Part shown: positions 44,838 to 57,943 of the stretch, one piece after another
Position numbering within the stretch: position 1 is the first letter of the stretch
How the letters are laid out: every line of letters starts with the position of its first letter
Origin: Leptodactylus fallax
Lineage: Eukaryota > Chordata > Amphibia > Anura > Leptodactylidae
Direction of reading: 5' to 3'
Assembly (NCBI GenBank): GCA_947044405.1
Contig: CAMRHE010000166.1
Location: 3,597,501-3,661,500, forward strand
DNA length: 64,000 nucleotides
Translations under genes and position numbers: made by a program
Notes under the pieces: model-generated
What the model was told of the DNA's origin: nothing
Seen by the model: only the letters and a program-made list of their open reading frames with translations
Databases searched by the model: none

Positions 44838-45688
44838 TTAGAGTCCGTTGTTTGTGCCAAAGCTGACACTGGCAGGGACCTATGCCTCACCAGCCAGTGA
44901 GCCACCCCTCAGCATGCCTTACAGTTTTAGAAGCACTCGATTAGGGCATTTGTAAGTTGTCCTAATATGCCAGCGGAGGCCATCCATAGGAAGCTTGGCT
45001 ATTGCAGTTATTGAAAAGCAGAAAGTTTTGCATGAAGTATAATCACAGTCTTGGTATTGTACATTGTGTTATCCAATATATGTGGAACCTTTTTACAGAC
45101 TTATAATTGTATTATAAGATATAAATAATCCCTAACAGTAAGTTGTATTTTCTTCCCAAAGAATATGTCGTTTTAGAGGTGCAATTCATTTACTCTGAAC
45201 TGAGAAGCACAATGTACTATTCTCTGAATATACAAAGTTCATTCATAGAAATGGTGAAAAAGGAAATGAGACTGTCCCAAAAATAATAGTGGCTTAGTAG
45301 TTTTGTAGTCAGTCCTGGGCTCCAGAGGATGCTGAGGTATACTTAGAAGATGTGTTAGAAGCTGTAGAGTAAAAAAAAATAGTACCAGTATTTTAGAATA
45401 TTCTACTCATTGCTTTAGTTTGCAGAATATAGGAAACGTTTACTAATGGATCATACAGTATTAACCTACAAGCGGGATTGTACCCGATGCGTATGTGACC
45501 ATTCCAGTGCACCTATACCATAGTAGTTATTACAAGACAAACTGTACATAGTATTCCTTCCATCTACTTTAAGATTGTGGATTACTGCCTATTCAGGGAA
45601 GATTGTGAAACTGCAAAAGATATTGATGTATTTAGGGTGCATTCTGGGTACAAGAATATAATGGCATAAAATGTAATATATAGAGATA

Positions 45689-46148
45689 ATGTGACACTCG
45701 TGTAGGATTGGTTGTGGAGGGGAGGAATATTTCTTCCAGATTCCTCACCTATGTGAAGCAGCAGGCAGAGGCCTTCACCTGCTAGTTAATGAATTAGTTA
45801 ATTTAGAAAGGGCAGGTATTTAAGAGAGGCCAGGAGGGCCTGGGGACACAGAAAGTCAGTCTGTGTGAGAGATGTATGTGAGCAAGAGCTTGCTGGACCT
45901 TGTTTTGTTTGGGGAAGTTAGCAGGGAGAAGATCTCCCACTGCTAGCTAGCATTATATGTTAGTAAATGCTGGACAGGTCAGGATTTTCTTTTGTTGTTT
46001 TATATGGGTTTTTTTTCTATATCCTTGCAACCCTAACAATAAAACCTGACCCAGTGTCAGCTTACACCTACCTGCTGCTGTTTGGTCTGGCTTTAATGAG
46101 ATAGACACTTATCCTTTGACCTCAGCAAAGGCAATCCGGGTACAGTCT
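45689..46148 (+). mobile_element. Possible solo LTR
   Basis: It starts TGTGACACTCG and ends GTACAGTCTCACA (TG...CA). A TATTTAAGAG box at about 45828 is followed by GC-rich transcript-like sequence and an AATAAA at about 46039. No target duplication was found, so this is tentative. Confidence 0.4.
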
Positions 46149-46826
46149 CACAATTTATATAAATATAGATAAAGATTTTTCTTTTCAAGTACATGCTATA
46201 TGGGCTTCAGAATGTTACTATAAAATGTTACAACATTTGTTTACATGTCCATAATTTACCTTATCCATCCACATTTTTTCATAGACTTCATACTTATCCA
46301 TTCATTTCAATGTATTTATTAATTCAGTGTATTTATCCATTTTATTTAATAGGCTGTGGGTAAAAAAAAGAAATTAAGCATACTTGTAGTTTTTCATGAA
46401 TGCATTGCAGATGCATCACATCAATCCAAGTTTATGGGTCCAAGAAAAATGGATAACACAAAGAGTCATACGTTTTTTTTTCAGAGGCATTGAAGAGTAT
46501 AGGAAATGTTAAAAAAAAAAAAAAAAAAAAAAGTAGATTTTTTTCCACTGATGTGAAAAATGGATCACCGACAGAACATGACTGCAGGGTGGAGAGATTC
46601 ATGATTATCATGACATCACATGTCTACAAAATGCAGACATGTAAATAAGGCCTTAGTATAAGGAAATGTTCAAAAGGTAGCTAAAAGCTGTATGCAAAGG
46701 ATTTGTGATAACACAGGAGCAAGTAAGCTCATGGAATCAATATTATCTGTGTTAGATGGTTGGCGAATGGAAAAAGTCTGTACAACATAGTTGGTTTTCA
46801 TTTAAAACTGTCTGAAAACAGTTTTA

Positions 46827-46969
46827 GGTTGGGGCCTTGCGGAAACGCTGCGGGAAAAAAACGTGGCGTTTTACAGTCTCTGCAAAGAGGATGGGATTCT
46901 AGCGAATCCCATATGCACATTGCGGAAAAATATGTGCAGAGGACACACAACAATTTCCAAAACCGTTGA
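46827..46969. mobile_element. Harbinger-type MITE, family H1, left part
   Basis: TTA, then GGTTGGGGCCTTGCGGAAAC. It breaks off after TTTCCAAAACCGTTG without a right end. Confidence 0.6.
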
Positions 46970-47214
46970 CTAATAGCAAAAATACAACATAAAGGCAAAG
47001 AAAAGGACATCAATGAAAACATTCCATAAAGCAAAATATGCATAATATAATACAAAATTATAAAGACTAATCCAAAGTGATAAGTCCTATAAAATAATAA
47101 AGGTTAAAAAGGTAAATAAATGGCAACAAACACAGTGGGAAGAGAAAATGGATGGGCAGCGCTAAAGTGCATAGTTGGGGGGGCAGAAATATAACACTCA
47201 ATCACAGTTATAAG

Positions 47215-47720
47215 TTAGAGTTGAAGACAATATGACATACCCAGGATATTGGACCTATTAATCCAGGGAGACCAGACCTTGTCAAAATGTGTATGGGTAT
47301 CTGAAATAGTAGCATTGATTTTTTTTTCATGAAGCATGATCATGTCAACACATTCAATGACTTCTGTAAATGAAAGACTTGGTTTCTTCCAGTTGGAAGC
47401 AGTATGGATTCTCACTGCCATTAGTATATACTGGAGTAATTTGTATCGTACGTATATGAGAGTAGTTCGGCTTAAGGCCGAGTAGGAATACTGGAGCAGT
47501 TAATGAGATTAATTGTCCTCAGAGTCTTTGCACCATCCTATGGATGGATGTCCAAAAGCTATGGGCTAGAGGCCAGGTCCACCAAAAATGAAGGGTATCG
47601 CCCAGAGCGTTACAGCCCCGGAAACAAAGTGGTGAGACTAAAGGGTAAAAACCGTGCAGTCTAGAGGGAACCAAATAGGTTCTATGAAGAATTTTCATCT
47701 AAGTGGTTTAGAAGCAATTT
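47215..47720 (-). pseudogene. L1-like LINE ORF2, C-terminal end
   Basis: On the - strand, CFRGCNALGDTLHFWWTWPL (the terminal Cys/His region seen in L1 ORF2, WRC..GTxxHIWW-like) is followed by HSFWTSIH, then, in another frame, MAVRIHTASNWKKPSLSFTE and MIMLHEKKINATISDTHTHF, and a stop at 47215. The order matches the end of L1-type ORF2 proteins. It is decayed by frameshifts. The identification rests on motif memory. Confidence 0.65.
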
Positions 47721-48489
47721 TGCCAGCAGCAGAATCGTGGTAACTCCCCCCTTCTCTTCCCATCTACAAGCCTTATGTCCCCTTCTACACATTCCCCAGT
47801 GCAGAGAATGCCTTTCTCTCTATTACACACATTGACCCAGATGGACTAATAGTTAAACAGTGCAAACCTAGACAAGCAGTCTAAAAATATGCCATATTTA
47901 TCTTAGTGAATGATGCTGGATCATAAATCTGGCGTAGCTTTAGACTGACAGCTGCATTTATATCACCCTTTAGTTGGCTTAATTTTGAGGTAGAATTTTT
48001 CAACACTATTTTGACGCATTGTGGCACATTTAAGCAACATCCCTTTTTTATGACATTCCATGCCCACATGTTGAGCATGTTGGAAAATTCTAGCCAAACC
48101 TAGATGCAACATGATGCGCCAGAGTTGTACTACACTGTGCCAAAGATGCACAATGTTTACATCAGTGTCTAGTTGTAACCACAATTGTAAATCTGGGTCA
48201 TTGTGGTTACCTGAAATATGGCCCCTTATTGCCATAAATATGCAATTCATAAAGATGCACTTCTACAGCATGTAGCCCATTTAGGCCAGATTCACATTTT
48301 TTGGTGAATTTTGATGTCAAAACCAGAAGTCTTTTTTTAATTGAGTAAAAGTAAAAGCACAGAAAGATAAAAATAATTAAAAAAAGCTAAAATAAATTCA
48401 TTGTGTGAACATGGTCTTATAGTACTTATGCTTGCAGTGAGGTTCTAATTTAGAGAGTAGAAGCAATATAAGACAATTGATATATGGAC
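47721..48489. other. Intron 4 sequence, nothing firm
   Basis: 48285-48420 shares TGATGTCAAAACCAGAAGTC with the palindromic MITE at 11826-12014. The rest is unrecognised. Confidence 0.4.
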
Positions 48490-48492
48490 TTA

Positions 48493-48757
48493 GGCCTCAT
48501 GCACACGACCATGTGCACAGTCAGTGTGCTAGCCATATTTTTTAAGGCTAGCACACTGACCCATTCATTTCTGTGGCCCCATACACAAGACTGTGTATTT
48601 TCATGGTCTGGTGTATGGGGCCGTGAGCAAAACTCAGGACAGGTCCTATTCCTGTCCGTTTTGTGGACCGTGCTCACTGGCCCCAATGACATCCGTATGC
48701 TGCCCGTGCCGTTCAATCAAGGCCCAGCGATACGCACATGGTTGTGTGCATGTAACC
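48493..48757. mobile_element. Harbinger-like MITE, family H2 relative
   Basis: TTA at 48490-48492 and 48758-48760. Ends GGCCTCATGCACACGACC and GGTTACATGCACACAACC. It shares GTGTGCTAGCC and CATTCATTTCTGTGG with 17665-17999. Confidence 0.75.
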
Positions 48758-48815
48758 TTAGGCTGCAAGTAGGGGATTTACTACTTATGTATGACATATC
48801 ATCCAACTCAGTCCT

Positions 48816-49744
48816 TTAACCACTTCCGGACTGCCCTTTGGGTTTTTACGTCCGGAAGGTGGTTGCCTTGTTCTGCAAGGACGTACTGGTATGTCCAAGC
48901 AGAACTCAGCAGCTGCACGAAATTGTGCAGCTGCTGTAACAGGGGGCTGGCTGTAACTTCAGCCAGATCTCCCAGATCCACTGTGTATACAGCGCTCAAG
49001 TTCAATGAGCGCTGTATACAGCACTATGGCGCCGCCATCTTGTGGCTCCCCTCTGACCCGTCATGTTATGTGATCCACTGAGATCAGCGTCTATTAGAGC
49101 TGTTGGGTCCTAGAGGACCCAGATCAGCTCTATAAACGGGCAGGAGGCATAATTCCTCCTGTAAGTGGGGCTAAATGTACCAGCCCTAGTTACAGGGGAA
49201 ATCAGCCTCCCCCACAAAAAAAAAAAAAAAAAAATGATCAGATGTCCCCAAAAGTCTATTATTATCTTATGGGGACACGATGTAAAAAAAAAAATGTAAA
49301 AAAATTAATAGAGAAGTTAAAAAAATGTAAATAGAATAATTAAAAAAATAAACAAAATAATACACCAATAAATCACCGTTATTAAAGGTTATAGCCTGAC
49401 CCCCGACGACACCAAACAAAATAAAAATTACTGTAATGGAAAGGAAAAACTATTTTATAAAGTTTTTTAGTAGCATTTTGTGTTATTAAATTAAAAAAAA
49501 AAAATAAAGTGAAAAACGGACACATTTACCCTCTTCTTTTGTGTATATTTTCACGGATATAATAAAAATGAAAACACATGCAAAAATAAAACTAAAGCCC
49601 TATCTGTCACCGAAAAAAGATGCAGAAATTAGTTGAATAACACATATGATAAAAATGTTACTGCCCTCAAAACCGCACATACAAAAAAAAACAAAAATGT
49701 GTCTGGTCCTGGACCAGAAATTGGCCCGGTACTGAAGTGGTTAA
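48816..49744. mobile_element. TTAA-flanked MITE containing F1-type sequence
   Basis: TTAA at 48816-48819 and 49741-49744. Ends TTAACCACTTCCGGACTG and TTAACCACTTCAGTACCG. The AT-rich right half carries family F1 phrases, which suggests F1 fragments elsewhere derive from such elements. Confidence 0.75.
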
Positions 49745-49925
49745 TATAACATGCCTATACCTTGTAGCCCTTGGTAGAGCATTATACTGTGTTTGTTAGA
49801 TGGGTGTTGTATGTCTTGTTTCTGATGTTCTATATGATGAAAAGCTTCTCACAGCAGCACAGTTTGGACTGTTCTTTCTCTGCCCAGTGTTACCTCTACT
49901 TACATACTGTTCCTTTCCCTGCTGA

Positions 49926-50684
<759 letters not shown>

Positions 50685-51005
50685 AGTTTATCCCCTTTCC
50701 ATCTCAGTCATTTTTGCCTTTGCATTTTTGTTTTTTACTCCCCAACTTCCAAAAGGCACAACAATTTAAAAGCCACATATACATATCAGGATTACTTTTT
50801 GTGGGACAAGTTGTACATTTTAATGGAACCATTTAATATTCTGTACTGTGAAGCTGGTATTAGGAAAAAACTGCAAATTCCTCTATAATCTTATGGATTT
50901 TGTTTTTATAGCATCCATTGTGTAGCAGAAATGAAATGATATCTATATTCTGTGGGTTGGTATGATCACAATGATTCCAAATTTACATAATATTTTATGT
51001 GTGAA
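50685..51005 (+). repeat. Dispersed repeat family F2
   Basis: CATTTAATATTCTGTACTGT, TAGCATCCATTGTGTAGCAG and GATCACAATGATTCCAAATT line up with the 5925 and 61685 copies. Confidence 0.6.
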
Positions 51006-51013
51006 TACATTTA

Positions 51014-51225
51014 GGCTAAGGCCCCATGTTGTGGAAACACTGCGTTTTTGGAAACGCAGCAGAAAACAAAACTCAGCGTTTTATAGCACCAGCAAAGTGA
51101 ATGAGATTCAAGCTAAACCCATCCACACATTACCGGAAAAAAACATTTCAGAAAAGCTCAGTTTTTCAAGTGTTTTCCCTATAGATTTTTGATAAAGAAA
51201 ACACACACCGCTGCATTTTGCGGAA
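51014..51225. mobile_element. Harbinger-type MITE, family H1, left part
   Basis: TTA at 51011-51013, then GGCTAAGGCCCCATGTTGTG. No right terminus. Confidence 0.65.
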
Positions 51226-51524
51226 AAATCCCAAACTTTGAGAAAAAAAGTGTATTTGAACTTTTTTATATTTCTATTTATGGGGCTGTTTTGTTTGTTT
51301 TTTTTTTGGATCTTGGACCCCAGGGTCTATTAGACACTGCCTCTTGAATATCCATTGATCAGTCATGATAATGGATCACCACACCTAGATCTCACTCTGG
51401 GGAATGTGAATCTTCAGAGCCCTCAGTCACAATTGACAAACTCCTTCAATCAAATTGATTGCAGGTATTGCCGACAGATATTTGATGTGCTAAATCCCTC
51501 TCAGCTTCTAATGGCACCATATTT

Positions 51525-52375
51525 AACCCTTTAAGGACACAGGGTAGTTTGGACATTAATATTCACCAACTTTTTTCATATTTACATTCCCCACCTTCCA
51601 AAATTCATAACTTTTTTTTTTTTTTTTTTTTTTTTTCCTGTCAACATAGCTATGTGAGGGCTTATACTTTGCATGATGTACTTTTTTTTGGCATCATTTT
51701 GGGGTACATATAATGTTTAGCTTTCCTTATCGTTTTTGGGCAGTCAGTTCGAAAAAAAAAAAACTATTCTATCACTATTTTTTGCATTTTGTTCCTACAG
51801 CGTTCACTCTTCATTAAAAATGACATGGGTCATTACGATTACGGCAATACCATATTTATATTGGTTTTATTATGTTTTACTGCGTTTACTAATAAAATAT
51901 CATTTTTGGAAATTAACAATTTTCCTGGGGTCACCGTATTCTGATGCTATCATTTTTTTACTGTTTACTTGACGGAGATATGTAAGAGCTCTTTATTTGT
52001 GGGGCAAGTTGTAGTAGTTTTTTATTGGTACCAATTTTGTTATGTATGACTTTGATCACTTTTTATTGAGTGAGGTGACCAAAATTCATTAATTTGCACA
52101 TTGCAGTGTTTGTTTTTATGGTGTTCACCATGCAGGACAAATAACGCTATTTTTGGATAGTGCAGACTTATACTCACATGGAGATACCTACCTTTTTTAT
52201 TTATTCATTTTTTGTGCTTTATTTTTAAACTTTTTAAACTTTTTTTTTAAAAATTTTTCCTGTCCCACAAGGGAACATGTACATCGCACATAGGCTGTCT
52301 ATGTGCAGTAGGGATAGGCAACCCTAGAAAGTGCCTAGATTCATGATAGTATCTAACGGCAAATGATCAAGACAA
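51525..52375 (+). repeat. Dispersed repeat family F2, long copy
   Basis: Starts TTTAACCCTTTAAGGACACA and runs through GGGCTTATACTTTGCATGAT, CAGCGTTCACTCTTCATTAA and GGGGCAAGTTGTAGTAGTTT. Contains a T-run at about 51609-51636. Confidence 0.6.
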
Positions 52376-52753
52376 CAGCCTGTCACAACTTGCCTAGAGA
52401 AAATCTATAAAACTCTGCAAGATTTTTAATTATATTTGTAAAAATGTTTAACTTTTAAATTACTACAAAAGTCAATATGGTTATGTTCATGGGAAAACAG
52501 CTTTCCCATATATTTTCTGTGCAACCTTGCTGCTGAGAAAATTAATTGCTAATCTGTATACAGATTAAATGTTTGGTGCATCTGGGGCATGGACGCACCT
52601 GTCTGTGCACCCATTTTCACATGTAGTTATCTCACATCAAGATTGGTCAATCTTCATGTTAAGGTGTTACGCTTGACCACAGGTGAAAATGAATGATCTG
52701 GCAGGTGTGGCCACACTTTGGTGCACTGAACAGCTCATTTGCATATTAACTAA

Positions 52754-53074
52754 GGCTAAGGCTCCACGTATCGAGCCACAGCCAAAAAAAAGCTGTGGAA
52801 AATACTACGGAGGAAAAACATTGTGTTTTTTTCCACAGCATTTTTCACAAAGTCCTTTGTGGACTTTCTGCCTCTATTATACCTATATGGAAAAAGCCAG
52901 CGTTTCCGTAGCTATAATTGACATGCTGTGATTTCCAAAAACTTAACAGTTTTTGAAATTGCAGCATTTACACTGCAGATATTTTTCTGCAATGTGTGGA
53001 TGGGATTAGCCAGAATTCCTTCCACTTTGCAGGTAAAGTAAAATACTGTGTTTTAGCAATGTGATGCCCCAGCC
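52754..53074. mobile_element. Harbinger-type MITE, family H1 copy d
   Basis: TAA at 52751-52753 and 53075-53077. Ends GGCTAAGGCTCCACGTATCG and ATGTGATGCCCCAGCC. Confidence 0.8.
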
Positions 53075-53077
53075 TAA

Positions 53078-54388
53078 AAGATTTTTTTTTTTTTTTTTGG
53101 CAGCAAGATTACCTTTTGACATAAAAAGGTATGTTCATTATGCCACTGTGGTATTAGACTCTCTCTAACACCACAGACCAGAAATGTTTACAGTATTGAC
53201 CTTCAGCAGCTATAATTGGTAAACCATAGTAGAGTTAGTCACTTTTTCCATTGGATACATGAGCAGCAGCTATGTTTTACCACTAAGGTAACTTCTTTGT
53301 AGAAAGAGTGTGATATGTGCTGACATAGGAGGAGATTGGCGTTCTTTGAGACTGAGAAAGCAGATCCTGGCGTACATAGGAGGAAGTTGGAGTGAAAACA
53401 ATGTGAAAGCAAAGTGTGTGCAAAGAAGCTGAAGACAGGGGATTAAGAAGGAGTTAAGAGAAGCCGTCTGTAAGAGAAGCAAGAGAGAGGAAAACAAATT
53501 ACGTGCAGAGAGAAATGAGGAACACATATAACGGCTTATATGTGGAAAAATCAATATAATATTAAAACGTAAACAGCAACGAGAGTAGGGCATTTACATC
53601 GCACACCCTGGAAAAGCGGGGCAAAAGAGAAACTCTGCTACATGAGGGAAAAACAACTCTATCAAACTAATGTGCTAAATTCACTATGCTGTATTTTCCA
53701 GTGTTTGGGAAATAAAAGTTGGAAATGCATAAGAGTTTCACAGTATCATAACAATATAAAAATTTGATATTCAGTATGGTTGTCACCATAGGGTTCACAT
53801 TATAACCTATCAAAGTCCAGGATAGTAGTCATCAGCAGTGCCCGTTATTTGTGTAACCATAATATATAATATGAAGCCCTTATGTCCTAGCTTAGGTCAT
53901 ACATTTACTAGTAGATATGATTTAAATTGTACTTTCCAGTAAGGACAGGAGAAGTGACGACAAAGTCTGCTGACTCTTACTAAGAAATGCTGTTCATCAG
54001 TACATTTTCACACAGGCAAACCTGGCACTCTCACTCACCATATGCTTTCAGGGCCACTAACTCAAATTTTGGGAAAATCTGTTGGATTTTCCATGCAGCA
54101 CTGGTAGGACTGGGTTCACACTATACTTTAATTAAGAATGCAGTCATTTATGGTGCTTTGCATTATGCATTTTAGTGAGTAGCACATTTTACTATGACAG
54201 TAAAGCAGAGTTTTTCAATGTAATGGCCATTAGCTGTCAGGTGAAATGCATAGTACAATGTACTAGGTGTAATGGTACTTTGTAATAGACTGATTTTGGT
54301 CAAAACATGTCCTATTAGAATAGGCAATACTGCAATTAAAAAAGTATGCATTCCGTTCCAGCTCTGCCCCATACACAGAATAGGTCTT
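53078..54388. other. Intron 5 sequence, nothing recognised
   Basis: 53290-53600 is purine-rich on the + strand, which gives a long but low-complexity frame on the - strand. No gene is called. Confidence 0.45.
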
Positions 54389-54391
54389 TAA

Positions 54392-54557
54392 GGCTAAAGC
54401 CCCACAGCAAAAAAAGCAATGCAGGAAAAAATGCCGTGACTTTTTACAAAAAGTCCCAGAGGTTTCCTCTGCGGACTTTCTGCTTCCATTATACCTATAG
54501 GGAAACCCCCAGCATTTCCATAGTTATAATTGACATGCTGCGATTTCCAAAGCTGCA
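54392..54557. mobile_element. Harbinger-type MITE, family H1, left part
   Basis: TAA, then GGCTAAAGCCCCACAGC. It stops after ATTTCCAAAGCTGC. Confidence 0.6.
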
Positions 54558-55177
54558 AATGAGTAGTTCAAATGAATGTAAGAAATTTTGTAGTATATCT
54601 TACTCAGCTCCTCTGCAGCTACTAACCGGCTCATCTGACTGCTTTTTACTGTCTTTACTGAAGAAAGGCTAGAACTCAGACAGATCAGGTTACATACAAA
54701 TCTATGGGGAGGGGAGGAGCTCAGTGAAAGAGACACATGCACAGATCTGTGCTGCCTAAAATAAAAGTAAATGCAGATTTTTATCAGTTTTATAGCAGTT
54801 TTGCAGCAGCTTTTAGCAGATCTGAGGAGCATAGATATGAGTAAAGCTCTGGTGAAATAAAGTTCTCACTGTAATCTGCTCCAGGAAGTTGGAAGTTGTG
54901 TCTCTCTGCCTCTTACTCACTTTTCTTCCTGCTCCGCATCCTCTCTCCATAGAGTTCTATTAGCTGCAGCCTGTCTTCAGTGGAGGCAGATCTGGCAGTG
55001 AATTGGGCAGTTTAGCAGGCAGCAGAGGTCTGATAGGATGTGACAGAAATATTTCCCCTGATAAGATATTTTACAAAGTTTCTTATAGTCACCAGAACTA
55101 TTCATTTACAAAAAAACTTGAAACGTTTACTCTTCAACTAAAACAGCATCATGTGAACTCAGCCTAAAGTAGACATA
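54558..55177. other. Intron 5 sequence, nothing recognised
   Basis: No gene or element boundary recognised. Confidence 0.45.
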
Positions 55178-56757
55178 CAGTACAGACCAAAAGTTTGGAC
55201 ACACCTTCTCATTCCAAGAGTTTTCTGTATTTTCATGACTATAAAAATTGTAGATTCACACTGAAGGCATCAAAACTATGAATTAACACATGTGGAATTA
55301 TATACTTCACAAAAAAGTGTGAAACAACTGAAAATATGTCTTATATTCTAGGTTCTTCAAAGTAGCCACCTTTTGCTTTGATTACTGCTTTGCACACTCT
55401 TGGCATTCTCTTGATGAGCTTCAAGAGGTAGTCACCTGAAATGGGTTTCACTTCACAAGTGTGCCCTGTCAGGTTTAATAAATGCAAAGGCGGATCCAAA
55501 AAATAGAGGTACATATCCTGCGCTTTCCAGGTATATTTCTTTCTTTATTTAGCTCAACATAGCTAAGTAAAGAAAAACGAGTGGCCATCATTACTTTAAG
55601 AAATGAAGGTCAGTCAGTCAGTCCGAAAAATTGGGAAATCTTTGAAAGTGCCCCCAAGTGCAGTGGCCAAAACCATCAAGCACTACAAAGAAACTGGCTC
55701 ACATGAGGACCGCCCCAGGAAAGGAAGACCAAGAGTCACCTCTGCTGCGGAGGATAAGTTCATCCGAGTCACCAGCCTCAGAAATCGCAGGTTAACAGCA
55801 GCTCAGATTAGAGACCAGGTCAATGCCACACAGAGTTCTAGCAGCAGACACATATCTACAACAACTGTTAAGTGGAGACTGTGTGCAGCAGGCCTTCATG
55901 GTAAAATAGCTGCTAGGAAACCACTGCTAAGGACAGGCAACAAGCAGAAGAGACTTGTTTGGGCTAAAGAACACAAGGAATGGACATTAGACCTCTGGAA
56001 ATCTGTGCTTTGGTCTGATGAGTCCAAATTTGAGATCTTTGGTTCCAACCACCGTGTCTTTGTGCAACGCAGAAAAGGTGAACAAATGGACTCTACATTC
56101 CCACCGTGAAGCATGGAGGAGGAGGTGTGATGGTGTGGGGGTGCTTTGCTGGTGACACTGTTAGGGATTTATTCAAAATTGAAGGAATACTGAACCAGCA
56201 TGGTTACCACAGCATCTTGCAGCGGCATGCTATTCCATCCGGTTTGCGTTTAGTTGGACCATCATTTATTTTTCAACAGGACAATGACCCCAAACACACC
56301 TCCAGACAGTGTAAGGGCTATTTGACCAAGAAGGAAAGTGATGGGGTGCTACGCCAGATGACCTGGCCTCCACAGTCACCAGACCTGAACCCAATTGAGA
56401 TGGTTTGGGGTGAGCTGGACCGCAGAGTGAAGGCAAAAGGGCCAACAAGTGCTAAGCATCTCTGGGAACTCCTTCAAGACTGTTGGAAGACCATTTCAGG
56501 TGACTACCTCTTGAAGCTCATCAAGAGAATGCCAAGAGTGTGCAAAGCAGTAATCAAAGCAAAAGGTGGCTACTTTGAAGAACCTAGAATATAAGACATA
56601 TTTTCAGTTGTTTCACACTTTTTTGTTAAGTATATAATTCCACATGTGTTAGTTCATAGTTTTGATGCCTTCAGTGTGAATCTACAATTTTTATAGTCAT
56701 GAAAATACAGAAAACTCTTGGAATGAGAAGGTGTGTCCAAACTTTTGGTCTGTACTG
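55178..56757 (+). mobile_element. Tc1/mariner element, DD38E-type family, copy B
   Basis: TA duplications at 55176-55177 and 56758-56759. Termini CAGTACAGACCAAAAGTTTG at both ends. Same family and strand as 25554-27154. Confidence 0.95.
55562..56594 (+). pseudogene. Tc1 transposase (DD38E spacing), inactivated
   Basis: The original start is gone: about 75 bp of unrelated sequence (roughly 55482-55560) replaces the leader and first codons present in copy A. A 4-bp GTCA duplication near 55617 shifts the frame, so the open part begins at about 55603. A 7-bp deletion near 56098 breaks the frame again within the catalytic domain. The two open pieces carry TSLRNRRLTAAQIRDQ, WSDESKFEIFG, then QQDNDPKHTSRQ and SPDLNPIEMVWGELDRRV. 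Unlike copy A it retains CGA at the Arg codon and the 23-bp segment deleted there. Confidence 0.92.
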
Positions 56758-57505
56758 TACATGTTAAAAAAGACACATTGATGTTTATTGCAAGTATGAA
56801 CGTAATCCTACACATTATGTTGTCTTCAAAAGTTACCCATGCCATATTGTTTTGTGTATGCTAGAAGTGGCCACGCTATAGCTGAACAATTATTTATTTT
56901 ATTTTACTTATATAGTGCCTCCATATTCTGCAGCGCTTTACAGAGAGGGGTCACTATCAATCTATGCTGAATTTGTATGGACTCATTTTTCTAGACTATT
57001 CACATCATCCTCATTAAAATATTTGTTTAGAACTGTTTTCAGAGGTGACTATTTTAGACTTACGTACCTGACTGCAGTAAAATTGAGGACACATGACCAT
57101 CAAGTACCATCTTTTATGATAATTTTTTTCTTAGGAATTGATTCAGAGGGAAGCAAAGAGGAAAAATAATCCCCCACTCCAAATCTGGTTGTATAATAAA
57201 TGCTTTATATTATAAAATGTTTTTTTGGGTAAGTGATCCTCTTGTGCACTCCCTTAGCCATATTAGGTGTAGTGCATTAAAACTTGGGTTTCTCATATGT
57301 ACATATCACTACATCCATTACTCCCTTCAGACAAACAGAACACAATATAGTATTTCATGCAAGCATCAGTTCCAGACGCTAGAGGAAATACTATATGATT
57401 TAATCCCTTTGGTGCTGCAATATTGTACACAATAGGAAGATTAAGAAACATTTTCAGATTAGCAGTATTTACATTTCACATCCTGTTAGTCTAAGACATA
57501 CAGAT
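56758..57505. other. Intron 5 sequence with a retroposon-like end
   Basis: 56886-56950 (TATAGTGCCTCCATATTCTG, CAGCGCTTTACAGAG) is the reverse complement of the repeat end at 19540-19600. The rest is unrecognised. Confidence 0.45.
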
Positions 57506-57508
57506 TTA

Positions 57509-57799
57509 GGCTAAGGCCCCACATAGCAAAATGCAGTGGAAAAAAAATGCAGTAAAAATGCATCATGTTTTTTTCATTGAGTTTTTTTCTGCATTTTAGG
57601 GAAAAATGCTTGTGATTCCACTTCTGAAATTAACATGCTACATCTTTCAAAATCACAAAGGATTTATAAAACACAGCTTTTCCACAACCCTTTTTTCTTC
57701 AGTGTGTGGATGAGATTAATGAAATCTCATTCACTTTGCTGGTACTGTAAAATGCTGCATTTTTGTTCTGCTGTGTTTCCGCAAAGTGGGGGCCTGACC
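57509..57799. mobile_element. Harbinger-type MITE, family H1 copy e
   Basis: TTA at 57506-57508 and TCA at 57800-57802 (one mismatch). Ends GGCTAAGGCCCCACATAGC and GCAAAGTGGGGGCCTGACC. It abuts the Tc1 remnant that follows. Confidence 0.7.
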
Positions 57800-57943
57800 T
57801 CACAATGGTTTGGTGATGGGGTTGTTGATGGAGGTATAAGACTTAACTTTGATATGTGTGTGGGGTGGATAATCTGTTGGATGGAAACAAGAGCTTTGAT
57901 CATTGGGTCTAAAATACATACATATGGTGACAAAAAAAATCTT

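Noticed and set aside
53270..53593. 107-codon Leu/Ser-rich frame on the - strand
   Set aside because: It is the antisense of a purine-rich low-complexity stretch.
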